A DNA stretch of 64,000 nt, taken from Halomonas litopenaei (lineage in GTDB: Bacteria; Pseudomonadota; Gammaproteobacteria; Pseudomonadales; Halomonadaceae). The stretch is from the NCBI RefSeq assembly GCF_017303055.1, contig NZ_JAEKJT010000003.1:248001-312000 (forward strand), written 5' to 3'. Below, in pieces: positions 29,331 to 39,351 of the stretch. The notes under the pieces are model-generated. The model was not told the DNA's origin, made no database searches, and saw only the letters and a list, made by a program, of their open reading frames with translations. The first letter of the stretch is position 1; each line of letters opens with the position of its first letter. The position numbers were made by a program, and so were the translations under genes.

Positions 29331-29915
29331 TCAGTCGGCCCGATCGATGTAGCAAAGCCGCCCACGACAGTGACGACAGCGATACTCTTGACCGGCCTTC
29401 GCGTTGGCGTGGCGGCGAGCAGAAAAATGGTGGTCACGACAGTGGCAACGATAGCGAAACGGTGCAGGACTGGACCGGCTGGTGTCAAAGCGATGAGTCA
29501 CCCTGGGTGACAGGCCAAACAGGCGCACCATGACGGTCTGCCACTCCCGCCCGTGCGGACGAAAGGAAGGACCATCCTCAAGGTGCCAGACCAACCAGTG
29601 GGCTACCTCATGGGGAATCACCTCATCAAAGAAGGCCTGGCGGTTCTCCTCCAGCAGCCTGGGATTGAAACGCAGCCCCCCTCGGCCGAAATGCGCCTGA
29701 CCAGCGCCCTTCCCCCGCAGATCACACCACACGGCGGGTTCCGGCAGATGCGGGTGAACGTCGCGACACAGGGCCACCGCCGCTTTCACTCTGGCATTCA
29801 CCGCCGCATGCAGTGCCTTGGCCCCGAGCGCTTCCAGCCACTCTCCGTCCACCGCGGGAAGTACCGGGGCGGTGCCTGCCAAAGCAGCATGCGGTCTGCG
29901 TCGCGTCTCACTCAT
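29331..29915 (-). CDS. SprT-family zinc metalloprotease-like protein
   Basis: 194 aa from the ATG at 29915; a TTG at 29936 is the other option. The SprT-like domain carries HEVAHWLVWH (HExxH zinc site) and LRFNPRLLEENRQAFFDEV. The C-terminus has a zinc ribbon with paired motifs CHCRDHHF and CRHCRGRLCYI. The bacterial SprT role is not well defined. It lies immediately upstream of acs on the same strand and divergent from the UPF0149 gene. Confidence 0.9.
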   Translation of the reverse strand: MSETRRRPHAALAGTAPVLPAVDGEWLEALGAKALHAAVNARVKAAVALCRDVHPHLPEPAVWCDLRGKGAGQAHFGRGGLRFNPRLLEENRQAFFDEVIPHEVAHWLVWHLEDGPSFRPHGREWQTVMVRLFGLSPRVTHRFDTSRSSPAPFRYRCHCRDHHFSARRHANAKAGQEYRCRHCRGRLCYIDRAD

Positions 29916-29943
29916 TGAATCATCAGTCTCCCTCAAGGAATGC

Positions 29944-29981
29944 TAGAATGCCGCCTCGAACCAGGGCGGTAAAGACCGCCC
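29944..29981 (+). promoter_or_regulatory. Probable extended -10 promoter and leader hairpin of the UPF0149 gene
   Basis: TGCTAGAAT at 29941-29949 is an extended -10 element; no good -35 is present at the usual spacing. A 7-bp hairpin GGGCGGT-AAAG-ACCGCCC (29964-29981) would lie in the 5' leader, 30 bp before the ATG. Confidence 0.45.
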
Positions 29982-30011
29982 CCATTCCACCCCCGACCAA
30001 GTGAGCGCTCC

Positions 30012-30713
30012 ATGTCCGACGCCGAAACGCCGCTCCCGCAACCGCTGCTCGAAGATGATGCCCTGGACCTGCTCGATGACTTTCTCGAGGAACGGGCCGG
30101 CGCTGATGCGCTAGACCTGATTGGCGCGCACGGCTTTCTGGTCGCCCTGGCAGTAGCGCCACGGGAAATCGATGCTGCCACTTGGGTGGCCGAGCTGTTC
30201 CACGGCTCACCGGAGTTCGAGTCAGAGCAGGAGCGTGAGATCATCCTGGGGCTGTTCGAGCAGCTCAAGTCCAACGCCATCAATGTGCTGGAAAGTGGGG
30301 GGCTGCCAGAGCTGCCCTTCGAGCTGACGCTGGATGGCATGGCAGCGGAAGAGACCCCCATCGGGGACTGGTGTGCCGGCTTCATGGAGGGCGTCTTCCT
30401 GGACGAGGCCCCCTGGTTCGAGGGCGACGAAGAAAGCGTCGCCACCTTGCTGCTGCCCTTCATGGCACTGTCGGGGCTGTTTGCCGATGAACCCGACATG
30501 GCGGACCTGGCCGGCGATGCAAAACGTCTGGAGGAGCTGGTCAACCAATTGCCTGAACTGGTGCTGGATCTGTATCTGCACTTCCGGGTGCCGCCGGATA
30601 CCCCCAAGCCCAAGCCAAGAGGCAAGTCCCCCGCACGGGGCAAGGGCGCGCCACCTTCCGCCAAGAAGGGAGCAGGCGGCAAGGGCGGCGCCAAAGGCAA
30701 GGGCAAGCGCTGA
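30012..30713 (+). CDS. UPF0149/YgfB-YecA family protein with a Lys-rich tail
   Basis: 233 aa. Residues about 1-195 are an acidic all-helical UPF0149 domain (LLDDFLEERAGADALDLIGA, the GWCAGFMEGVF-type segment GDWCAGFMEGVFL, and LPFMALSGLF). YgfB-like proteins are implicated in regulation in Pseudomonas. The last 35 residues switch to a Lys/Gly/Ala/Pro tail (RGKSPARGKGAPPSAKKG...), histone H1-like in character and probably nucleic-acid or membrane binding. No SEC-C zinc motif is seen. Divergent from sprT-like. Confidence 0.85.
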   Translation: MSDAETPLPQPLLEDDALDLLDDFLEERAGADALDLIGAHGFLVALAVAPREIDAATWVAELFHGSPEFESEQEREIILGLFEQLKSNAINVLESGGLPELPFELTLDGMAAEETPIGDWCAGFMEGVFLDEAPWFEGDEESVATLLLPFMALSGLFADEPDMADLAGDAKRLEELVNQLPELVLDLYLHFRVPPDTPKPKPRGKSPARGKGAPPSAKKGAGGKGGAKGKGKR

Positions 30714-30823
30714 GCCTTACTGCCACTAGCGCTGCCACCGGCGCTGCGACCGGCACTGTCATCGGGTTCGGCGAGGCCTGGCGTCGTCGAGCCCGCGCTG
30801 GACGAGGCGGTATCCACCGTCCA

Positions 30824-31939
30824 TCAGCGCAAGCGCGTCATCCAGCCATCGAGAGTGCCATACAGCCAGGTTCTCAACTTTGCCCACAGTGAGCGGCGGC
30901 TCCAATGCTCATGCGAGATTTCCTTGCTGACGGCAAAATTGCGCTGGAACAGCGTCGCCACCTCCTGCGCCAAGCCAGCATCTTCCACTTCCTGGTTGGC
31001 CTCCAGGTTCCATTGCAGGCTCCAGTGATCAAAGTTGCACGACCCTAGACTGACCCAGTCGTCCACCATGACGAATTTGGCATGGATAAAGCTCGGCTGG
31101 AATTCGTAGATGCGCACTCCAGCGCGGAGCAGGCGCGAGTAGAAGCGCTGTCCGGCATATCGAATACCGGGATGGTCATGGTCCTGCCCTGGCAGCAACA
31201 GGCGCACATCCACCCCTTTGCGTGCCGCTCGCTGCAGTCTCAGTCGCGTACCCAATGTCGGCACGAAGTAGGGCGTACATAGCCACAACCGACCCTGACT
31301 GGTATCGATACGCTGCTGCAATGAATGACGGATCGCCTGAAAGCGATAGCCACGCCCCCACATGACCCTGGCCCGCATCTTGCCATCCGCCGCGTCAGCG
31401 GTGGCGGGTACGCGAGGTAGCGCCGGCGCCTGGTCGGCGCCTCTGGCCAGCGGTGAATTCCACACCTGGGCAAACAGCGCTACCCAGTCGTTGACGACCG
31501 GGCCCCGCACCCGTACTGCCACCTCGAACCAGGCCGACAGGAAGTCATCCACCGCCCCAAATCCGCCGGTGAAGGCAAGCCGCTGGTCGACCACCACCAG
31601 CTTGCGGTGATCGCGGCTGACGTTGCGAGCCAGCGAATGCCATCCCAGCGGGTTGAAGTCACGCAACCAGACTCCACCTGCCGTCAGCCGCTGTCGATCA
31701 GCGCGTGACAGCCCCATCGCGCCGAATCCATCCAGCAACAGATAGACCGCCACCCCCCTGGCGGCCGCACCGACCAACGCCTCGATGACTCGGTTGGCCA
31801 GCTCACCCGATTCCATCAGATATAGCTCTACCAGCACAGATTCCTGTGCCTGAGCCACCGCCTCGAACAAGGCTGGCAGAAATCGATCTGCCTCTGGCAG
31901 CAGTTCCACCGCGTTGTGCTCACGCCATTGGGTACTCAT
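30824..31939 (-). CDS. Cardiolipin synthase-like phospholipase D family protein
   Basis: 371 aa from the ATG at 31939 (MSTQWREHNAVELLPEADRF); an in-frame start at 32008 adds residues without similarity. Two HKD motifs are complete: SRDHRKLVVVDQRLAFTGG and FIHAKFVMVDDWVSLGSCNF. The size and absence of N-terminal membrane helices resemble ClsB, which joins phosphatidyl groups to make cardiolipin. Divergent from plsB, so two phospholipid genes share the 31940-32130 region. Confidence 0.92.
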   Translation of the reverse strand: MSTQWREHNAVELLPEADRFLPALFEAVAQAQESVLVELYLMESGELANRVIEALVGAAARGVAVYLLLDGFGAMGLSRADRQRLTAGGVWLRDFNPLGWHSLARNVSRDHRKLVVVDQRLAFTGGFGAVDDFLSAWFEVAVRVRGPVVNDWVALFAQVWNSPLARGADQAPALPRVPATADAADGKMRARVMWGRGYRFQAIRHSLQQRIDTSQGRLWLCTPYFVPTLGTRLRLQRAARKGVDVRLLLPGQDHDHPGIRYAGQRFYSRLLRAGVRIYEFQPSFIHAKFVMVDDWVSLGSCNFDHWSLQWNLEANQEVEDAGLAQEVATLFQRNFAVSKEISHEHWSRRSLWAKLRTWLYGTLDGWMTRLR

Positions 31940-32114
31940 CTCGCCTGGCCTCCATGCCATTGCATGCGGGTCGTTGCCTGGCCATGGCAGCGTCACACCC
32001 GCCACCATCGTGACTCCTGAATACCCTAATCAAAGGGCACAGAAAAGTCGCGAGAGAAGGTGGCCTAACGTCAGCCTTATTCGCAATTAATCCCAAGTTT
32101 GCGTGTCCGATCGT

Positions 32115-32120
32115 TATACT
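32115..32120 (+). promoter_or_regulatory. Candidate -10 element of plsB
   Basis: TATACT, a good sigma-70 -10 match. Transcription would start near 32127, only a few bases before the ATG at 32131, which argues for translation from a downstream start. The -35 is not clear. Confidence 0.4.
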
Positions 32121-32175
32121 GACGGCACACATGGACGACCGCCGAGCCCGGACTGCTCGCGGCATGGACAACGGG

Positions 32176-34611
32176 ATGGCTATGTTTCACGCGCCGCTGC
32201 GACGACTGATCAAACTATGGACAGAGGTCCGTCTGGCCGAGCCGGCTCCGCTGCAGCTCAATCCCGACCTGCCGACGTTGTATGTGCTGCCAAGGCCAGC
32301 ACTCAGCGATGTGCTGCTGCTGGATGCCTACTGTCGGGAGCATGGACTGCCTCCCGCCCACGGCAAGTTGGCGGAGCTTTCACTGCCACGCTGCGTGGCG
32401 CTTCCGGCTCGTGGCTCGCGCCTGTGGCGCGGCCGCGCGACCAGCGTTGCTCCATTTACCCAGCTTGTCGCCAACGGTATCCAGGTCCAGCTAGTACCGG
32501 TCAGCGTGTTCTGGGGTCGCGCCCCGGGCAAGAATTTCGGCTTCTGGCACCTGCTGGCAGCAGATAGCTGGCAACTAACCGGGCGAGTTCGACGGGCCTT
32601 GTCGGTCTTGATCAACGGCCGCGATGTGGAGCTGCAGTTCGGCGCGCCTCTGCACCTCGAGGAGCTGCACAATGGTGACCCATCGCTCACCAACCGCAAG
32701 GCCGCTCGCCTGCTCCGCGTGCATTTTCGCCGCGTGCGCACACGGGTGCTGGGCCCGGATCTGTCTCACCGCAGCACCATGATCCAGGGCGTCGTGGCCA
32801 GCGATGCGGTACGCCACGCCATCGGACAGCAGGTCGACCAGGGGATGTCGCCCTCGCGGCTAAAGCGACGTGCACGCCGTTACGGGCATGAGATTGCGGC
32901 AAACATGACCTATCCGGTGTTGCGCTTCCTTGCCGGCGCCCTGCGGCGGTTGTGGAATCGCCTGTACGATGGCGTCGATGTGACCGGCCTGGACAAGGTC
33001 AAGTCCTTGGCAGGCGACCACACCCTGATCTACGTGCCCTGCCACCGCAGTCATATCGACTACCTGCTGCTGTCCTACGTGCTTTACCGAGAGGGGCTGA
33101 TGCCGCCGCACATCGCGGCGGGCAAGAACCTCAACATGCCGATCATCGGCCCCCTGTTGAGGCGCGGCGGGGCCTTCTTCCTGCGCCGCAGCTTCCGCGA
33201 CAACCGCCTCTATGGCGCCGTCTTCAACGAGTACCTGCATCGCTTGCTGGCCGGTGGCTACCCGATGGAGTACTTCATCGAAGGCGGGCGTTCGCGAAGT
33301 GGCCGCATGCTGTCTCCGCGTCCCGGCATGCTGGCCATGACCCTGACCTCATTCATGCGCTGTCAACGCGGCGACGACCGCCCGATGGTGTTCGTGCCTG
33401 TCTACATTGGCTATGAGCGCATTCTCGAGAACTCGAGCTATCAGCGCGAACTGAGCGGCGGCAAGAAGCGCAAGGAATCACCGCTGGGTCTGTTGCGGGT
33501 CATTGGCCGGCTGCGAGAGCCTTACGGCCGGGTCGCCGTCAACATCGGGGAACCGCTGCCCATCGCCGACTTCCTTGACCGGTCCGCCCCGGAGTGGCGC
33601 ACTAGCGGGGCCGATGATCACCCCTGGTTGAAACCCACGGTCACGGGTCTCGGACACCTGCTGACGCAGCGTATCAATGAGGTCGCCGCGCTGAATGCTG
33701 CCAACCTGACCGGCCTTGCCCTGCTGGCGTCACCTTATCGCGCATTGGAACACGCGACGCTGTGTGACCAGTTGGCGCTGCTGAGCCGGCTTGCCCGCAG
33801 TCCGGCCTGCGCCCAGACGCCCAGTTTACCGGCCGAATCGCCAGAGGACTGTGTGACCAAAGCCGTCGCGCTGGAGCTGGTCGAACGCCACCATCACCGC
33901 CTGGGTGATATCGTCAGTGCCACCCCCGCACAGGCCGCGCAACTGGCCTGGTATCGCAACAATGTGCTGCACCTGTTTGCTCTGCCGGCCCTGGTGGCCT
34001 TTGCCTTCCGTAGCCGAACTCAGCGCAGCCCAGCAGAGCTGCACGACCTGCTGCGTCCTCTATGGCCACCCTTGGCACATGAATTCTGCATCAGCGATGA
34101 TGCCGATCTTGGAGAGCGTATCGATGCCATCCTGACCAGCCTGTGTGATCTCGACCTGCTGGAACGCTACGGCGCGAGCTTCACCCCGAAGGACAGCCTG
34201 GCGGCGCGGGAGCGGCTGCAGCTGGTCGGACGCATGATTCAGCCGTCGCTGGAACGCAACGCGCTGCTGATCGAAGTTCTGCTGCACGCGGGCAGCGGCA
34301 CCCTGACCCGGCAGGAATTGACCGAGCGCTCCCGCGACCTGGCAGAACGGCTAGGCCTGCTCAGCGGCCGCGAGGCACCGGAATTCTTTGATCCCAAACT
34401 GTTCGAGACATTGATCGACACCCTGGGGCAGGAAGGCTGGATCTGGCTTGACCAGCAGCAGGTCCACTTCGATGAGTGTCTCAGACAAGCCGCCCAGCGT
34501 GCCTCTCGCTTGCTCGATGCATCACTGCGCAGACGCCTGGCGCTGATCACCCGCTACCGCGAAAACAGTGACGTGCGCGACCGCCAGTCCGCGCTCAACC
34601 CTGAGCCTTGA
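32176..34611 (+). CDS. plsB: Glycerol-3-phosphate 1-O-acyltransferase PlsB
   Basis: Acylates glycerol-3-phosphate to 1-acyl-G3P, the first step of phospholipid synthesis, at the inner membrane. The frame is open from 32131 (826 aa); I use the ATG at 32176 (811 aa) because alignment from memory to E. coli PlsB puts its start there, upstream of PTLYVLP, and the putative -10 is too close to 32131. The acyltransferase core contains [11 protein letters not shown] (HxxxxD), GAFFLRRSF and [14 protein letters not shown] (motifs II and III). The 3' end overlaps rsmJ by 17 bp in convergent orientation. Confidence 0.95.
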   Translation: MAMFHAPLRRLIKLWTEVRLAEPAPLQLNPDLPTLYVLPRPALSDVLLLDAYCREHGLPPAHGKLAELSLPRCVALPARGSRLWRGRATSVAPFTQLVANGIQVQLVPVSVFWGRAPGKNFGFWHLLAADSWQLTGRVRRALSVLINGRDVELQFGAPLHLEELHNGDPSLTNRKAARLLRVHFRRVRTRVLGPDLSHRSTMIQGVVASDAVRHAIGQQVDQGMSPSRLKRRARRYGHEIAANMTYPVLRFLAGALRRLWNRLYDGVDVTGLDKVKSLAGDHTLIYVPCHRSHIDYLLLSYVLYREGLMPPHIAAGKNLNMPIIGPLLRRGGAFFLRRSFRDNRLYGAVFNEYLHRLLAGGYPMEYFIEGGRSRSGRMLSPRPGMLAMTLTSFMRCQRGDDRPMVFVPVYIGYERILENSSYQRELSGGKKRKESPLGLLRVIGRLREPYGRVAVNIGEPLPIADFLDRSAPEWRTSGADDHPWLKPTVTGLGHLLTQRINEVAALNAANLTGLALLASPYRALEHATLCDQLALLSRLARSPACAQTPSLPAESPEDCVTKAVALELVERHHHRLGDIVSATPAQAAQLAWYRNNVLHLFALPALVAFAFRSRTQRSPAELHDLLRPLWPPLAHEFCISDDADLGERIDAILTSLCDLDLLERYGASFTPKDSLAARERLQLVGRMIQPSLERNALLIEVLLHAGSGTLTRQELTERSRDLAERLGLLSGREAPEFFDPKLFETLIDTLGQEGWIWLDQQQVHFDECLRQAAQRASRLLDASLRRRLALITRYRENSDVRDRQSALNPEP

Positions 34612-35341
34612 GCGAGCGATGCACGTAGATATCGTAGCGGCTGGTTTTCTCTTCCAGCCGGTGCCTTGGCTCGGGCCCATCGATCGGCGGAGCCTTGCGC
34701 GGGCGCTTGACCACCACCCGGTGAGTCGCCACATCAAGCGCCGCCTCCAGCAAGCGCGGCGCGTCAGCATCATCACCGGCCAACTCCCGGAAAACCCGCA
34801 TCTCCTTCTTGACCAGCGCTGACTTGTCCCGATGAGGAAACATGGGATCGAGATGGATCACCTCGGGTGCCTTGTGATGGTCCGCCACCAGCTCGGCGAG
34901 ATCACGGCTGCTGTCGCCGTGACATAGGGTCATGCGCTGCGCCGCATCACGGGTTTCCTCGCAGCCACGTGCCCGTTGCAGGCCATCGTCAAGCAGCGCG
35001 GCAATGGCGGCCACCCGCTCGATCAGCAGCACATCGGCACCCAGGCTCGCCAGGACGAAGGCGTCACGCCCGAGCCCAGCGGTGGCATCGACCACCTGGG
35101 GCGTAATGCCCTTTGCCAGGCCACAGGCCCTGGCCACCAGCTGACCGCGTCCTCCGCCGAAGCGTCGGCGATGACCATCACGACCACCGATGAAGTCGAC
35201 CCACAGCGGCTTGCCGTAGAGCGCCTCATCTCCTGCCAGCACTAGCCGTCCCTGCTCATCTCGCTCAAGCAAAAGCCCGGCTTCGGGGCAATGCTCCAGC
35301 GTGAAGGGCAAGGCGAGCCCTGGGGCCAAGCGTACGCTCAC
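34595..35341 (-). CDS. rsmJ: 16S rRNA (guanine1516-N2)-methyltransferase RsmJ
   Basis: SAM-dependent methylation of G1516 of 16S rRNA, 248 aa. The SAM motif is [20 protein letters not shown] and the catalytic region [20 protein letters not shown]. The start overlaps the tsaB stop by four bases (ATGA), so tsaB-rsmJ are co-translated; the end overlaps convergent plsB. Confidence 0.95.
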   Translation of the reverse strand: MSVRLAPGLALPFTLEHCPEAGLLLERDEQGRLVLAGDEALYGKPLWVDFIGGRDGHRRRFGGGRGQLVARACGLAKGITPQVVDATAGLGRDAFVLASLGADVLLIERVAAIAALLDDGLQRARGCEETRDAAQRMTLCHGDSSRDLAELVADHHKAPEVIHLDPMFPHRDKSALVKKEMRVFRELAGDDADAPRLLEAALDVATHRVVVKRPRKAPPIDGPEPRHRLEEKTSRYDIYVHRSLKAQG

Positions 35342-36057
35342 TGAGCACGCTTCCTTTCCGTCTTCTTCCAGGCCACCTGGTCTCGAAGATAGACAGGCTG
35401 AGCGTCATGGGGCCGCTGACCGCCGCCAGCGTCGAACACCTCCACGGCAAGTCGCGCCATGTCTTCGGCAACCGGATCGATGTCCACCACTGTCAGGTTC
35501 AGGTTGGCCTGGAGCTCTGCCGGCATCTGATCCCACAGGGCCCAGCCAGACCCAAGCCCGACCCAGTCATGATCCTCATGCTCTCGAGGCAGTAGCAGCC
35601 GCTCCGGTGGCAACACCGCTTCGTCCACCAACGCTACTGGGAGGCCATCATCGATACGCCAGGCAGCGGCATAGACTTCACCCATACGAGCGTCCAGAGC
35701 CGTCACCATGTAACGATAACGGTGGCTGCGATAACCGCTCAGAGCCAGCGCTTGCAGCGTCGACACACCGATCAGCGGTCGTCCCAGACCATAAGCAAGC
35801 CCCTGAGCCACTCCCGCCGCGATACGCAGTCCAGTGAACGAGCCTGGCCCACGACCGTAAGCCACGGCATCCAACGCATTGGCCGTGACGCCAGCCTCTG
35901 CCAATACTTCATCCACCATCGGCATCAAACGCCGAGTGTGCTCTCGCGGGGTCTGCGCAAAACGTGCCAGCACTTCATCCGGCTGGCCGTCGATACGGCG
36001 CAGCAAGGCCGCAGAACAGGCGCTGGAAGAAGCGTCGAGGGCCACAATCAGGGTCAT
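35338..36057 (-). CDS. tsaB: tRNA threonylcarbamoyladenosine synthesis protein TsaB
   Basis: Part of the TsaBDE complex that forms t6A37 in ANN-decoding tRNAs. 239 aa from the ATG at 36057 ([20 protein letters not shown]); an open extension to 36147 has no similarity. The ASKHA-type motifs are present, including [28 protein letters not shown] precedes the start. It is upstream of rsmJ on the same strand. Confidence 0.95.
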   Translation of the reverse strand: MTLIVALDASSSACSAALLRRIDGQPDEVLARFAQTPREHTRRLMPMVDEVLAEAGVTANALDAVAYGRGPGSFTGLRIAAGVAQGLAYGLGRPLIGVSTLQALALSGYRSHRYRYMVTALDARMGEVYAAAWRIDDGLPVALVDEAVLPPERLLLPREHEDHDWVGLGSGWALWDQMPAELQANLNLTVVDIDPVAEDMARLAVEVFDAGGGQRPHDAQPVYLRDQVAWKKTERKRAQ

Positions 36058-36196
36058 GTTGGACTCATCCTGCAAGGGAAAAACCGGCGCATTATAAAGC
36101 AAGTGACCGGAAAATGGGGGGAGCCGGTACCCGAGCTCATCGGACATTTGGCGGGCTCACTCGACGGGCTCATTTGACAGGCTATGCCCGGTAAAC

Positions 36197-36227
36197 GACC
36201 ACGGCCCGCCAATGGCGGGCCGTGGTC
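36197..36227 (-). terminator. Hairpin terminator downstream of adk
   Basis: 14-bp stem GACCACGGCCCGCC / GGCGGGCCGTGGTC with loop AAT, 25 bp past the adk stop. Minus strand continues GTTTACC, a short T-run. Confidence 0.65.
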
Positions 36228-36252
36228 AGCGATGCACGGGCGTGAAGCCTGA

Positions 36253-36957
<705 letters not shown>

Positions 36958-36964
36958 TTAGCGA

Positions 36965-36993
36965 ACAATACCCGCGCAGCTCTGGCGACACAA
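36965..36993 (-). promoter_or_regulatory. Candidate adk promoter
   Basis: On the minus strand TTGTGT (36993-36988) and TATTGT (36970-36965) are 17 bp apart, about 55 bp upstream of the adk ATG. Matches to sigma-70 consensus are moderate. Confidence 0.35.
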
Positions 36994-37174
36994 CCTGAGA
37001 CAACCGCCACAGCACCGGAAAAAGAGGATAAACAACTGTAATATCAAATAACTAAATACTGGATTGCACTTTCGTCAGGCGTCATCAAAGGTTCATGATT
37101 CGCGTGACGTAGCACAGCATGGCACCAACACCTCTGATCAGGTGAAGGGCCACTTGATGGGCGGGCCGCCAACG

Positions 37175-37202
37175 ACGAACGGCGCCTTGCGGCGCCGTTC
37201 GT
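37175..37202 (-). terminator. Hairpin downstream of aceF
   Basis: 12-bp stem ACGAACGGCGCC / GGCGCCGTTCGT with loop TTGC, 20 bp past the aceF stop. Weak T-content afterwards (CGTTGG). Confidence 0.6.
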
Positions 37203-37222
37203 TGCTCCCAGGTGGAGCAGGC

Positions 37223-39277
37223 TTACAGCAGCAGACGCCGGACGTCGGTCAGCAGCTGTCCCAGCAGCGCGGTAAAGCGCGCCGCGTCGGCCCCGTTCAC
37301 CGCACGGTGATCATAGGACAGCGACAGCGGCATCATCAGGCGTGGCTGGAAGGCCGCACCATCCCATACCGGCTTCATGGACGCCTTGGACACCCCGAGA
37401 ATCGCCACTTCAGGCGGGTTCACAATGGGGGTGAAGGCGGTGCCGCCAATCGACCCAAGGCTCGAGATGGTGAAACAGCCACCGGTCATCTCTTCGCGCT
37501 TGAGTTTCTTGGACTGGGCTTTCTTGGCCAGCTCCACCGACTCCTTGGCCAGGTCGATCAGCGACTTCTTGTCGGCATCACGAATCACCGGCACCATCAG
37601 GCCGTCAGGCGTATCCACGGCGATGCCGATATGCACATACTTCTTGTGCACCACGGTCTCGCCGTCGGCCTTGAGGCTGACGTTGAACTGCGGGTACTTG
37701 GCCAGGGCGTATGCACACGCCTTGATCATGAACGGCAGCGGCGTCAGTTTCGCCCCCTGCGCCTCGGCTTCCGCCTTCATCGACTTGCGGAAGGCCTCGA
37801 GCTCGGTGATGTCGGCCTCGTCAAACTGCGTCACGTGGGGAATGTTGACCCAGCTGCGATGCAGGTTGTTGGCGCCCATCTTCATCAGGCGGCCCATCGG
37901 CTTCTCTTCGATCTCACCGAACTGGCTAAAGTCCTGATCAGGAATCGGCGGAATACCGGAACCACCCGCGGCGGCGGCCGGAGCAGATGCCCCCTGGCTC
38001 TTGCCTTGATTGGCCATGGCCTGCTTGACGTAGTTCTGGACGTCTTCCTTGAGCACTCGGTCCTTGGGACCGGAGGGCTTGACCAGGCCAAGATCGACAC
38101 CCAGCTCACGTGCCAGCATGCGCACCGCCGGACCCGCGTGCACGTTCTTGGCATCGCGAGGCTTGTCCGCCACGGCAGAGCCCTTGGCGCTATCCGCCGA
38201 ACCGCCGCCAGACGCCTGCTGCTTGGACGCCTCCTGCTTGGGCGCTTCCTGCTTGGGCGCTTCCTGCTTAGCCGCTTCCTGCTTGGGCGCTGCCTTCTTC
38301 TTGGGCGCTGCACCGGCCACTTCGATGTAGCCGATCAAGTCGCCCTCGGAAACGGTGTCGCCTTCCTTGACCGACAGTTCGACCACCTTGCCCTTGAAGG
38401 GGCTTGGCACGTCCATGGAGGCCTTGTCGGACTCCAGCGTGATCAGGGCGTCTTCGACATCGACCTCATCACCCTCACTGACGGCCATCTCGATGATCGG
38501 CACGTCACTGGAACCGGAGAGATCGGGCACGCGCACTTCCTGACGGCCGCCTTCTGCGGCGGCGTCATCATCGTCACCGTCATCCTCGGATGCCGGCTCG
38601 CTGGCCTCAGGCGCGCTGGCGGACGCAGCGTCATCCGACGCGCCATCATCCTCGTCGCCGCCTTCACCCGCCACTTCCATGGTGCCGATCACATCGCCTT
38701 CAGAGACCGTGTCGCCTTCCTTCACGCTCAGGCTGACCAACTTGCCGGCGTGGGGGCTGGGCACATCCATGGAAGCCTTGTCGGACTCCAGGGTGATCAG
38801 GGTATCTTCTTCGGCGACATCATCGCCTTCGGACACCGCCACTTCGATGATCTCCACATCGCTGGAGCCACCGAGATCTGGAACCTTGATCTCCACGGTA
38901 CGACTGCCGCCGCTCTGCTTGGGAGCAGGCTTGCTGTCGCTGGCCGCTGACGCCTCCTGCTGGCTGTCGGCCTCCGCCTTGGGGGCGTCGTCCTTGGCAT
39001 CGTCAGCCGCGTCGTTGCCTGCATCGGCATCACCACCGCCTTCGGCTTCGATCTCGACGATGTCGTCACCTTCGGAGACAGTATCCCCTTCCTTGACCAG
39101 CACCTTGATGACCTTGCCGCCCTTGGGCGCGGGCACATCCATGCTGGCCTTGTCAGACTCCAGAGTGATCAGCGTATCTTCCGCTTCGATCACGTCGCCC
39201 TCGGATACGGCGATCTCGATGATTTCTACATCGGTGTCCCCACCGATATCGGGCACTTTGATGATTTCGCTACTCAA
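37223..39277 (-). CDS. aceF: Pyruvate dehydrogenase E2, dihydrolipoamide acetyltransferase
   Basis: Core of the pyruvate dehydrogenase complex, transfers acetyl from lipoamide to CoA. 684 aa with three lipoyl domains (about 1-78, 125-203, 245-322; lipoylated Lys43, Lys167 and Lys285, each in LESDKASMDVP), a peripheral-subunit-binding domain at about 375-415, and the catalytic domain with DHRAVNGADAARF (His657). Linkers are strongly acidic (DDAKDDAP, EDDGDDDD) or Lys/Gln/Ala repeats (APKQE units, residues 328-352). Gap of 74 bp from aceE. Part of aceEF. Confidence 0.98.
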   Translation of the reverse strand: MSSEIIKVPDIGGDTDVEIIEIAVSEGDVIEAEDTLITLESDKASMDVPAPKGGKVIKVLVKEGDTVSEGDDIVEIEAEGGGDADAGNDAADDAKDDAPKAEADSQQEASAASDSKPAPKQSGGSRTVEIKVPDLGGSSDVEIIEVAVSEGDDVAEEDTLITLESDKASMDVPSPHAGKLVSLSVKEGDTVSEGDVIGTMEVAGEGGDEDDGASDDAASASAPEASEPASEDDGDDDDAAAEGGRQEVRVPDLSGSSDVPIIEMAVSEGDEVDVEDALITLESDKASMDVPSPFKGKVVELSVKEGDTVSEGDLIGYIEVAGAAPKKKAAPKQEAAKQEAPKQEAPKQEASKQQASGGGSADSAKGSAVADKPRDAKNVHAGPAVRMLARELGVDLGLVKPSGPKDRVLKEDVQNYVKQAMANQGKSQGASAPAAAAGGSGIPPIPDQDFSQFGEIEEKPMGRLMKMGANNLHRSWVNIPHVTQFDEADITELEAFRKSMKAEAEAQGAKLTPLPFMIKACAYALAKYPQFNVSLKADGETVVHKKYVHIGIAVDTPDGLMVPVIRDADKKSLIDLAKESVELAKKAQSKKLKREEMTGGCFTISSLGSIGGTAFTPIVNPPEVAILGVSKASMKPVWDGAAFQPRLMMPLSLSYDHRAVNGADAARFTALLGQLLTDVRRLLL

Positions 39278-39351
39278 GGTCGCGCTCCTTCAAACTCTTG
39301 ACGGAGGCGGGCCTCCCGGCCCGCCATGCCACCGAACATTCCCTTGTCGCC

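Noticed and set aside
37064..38950. 628-codon plus-strand frame opposite aceF
   Set aside because: Antisense to the lipoyl and acetyltransferase domains of aceF; repetitive His/Arg/Leu-rich composition.
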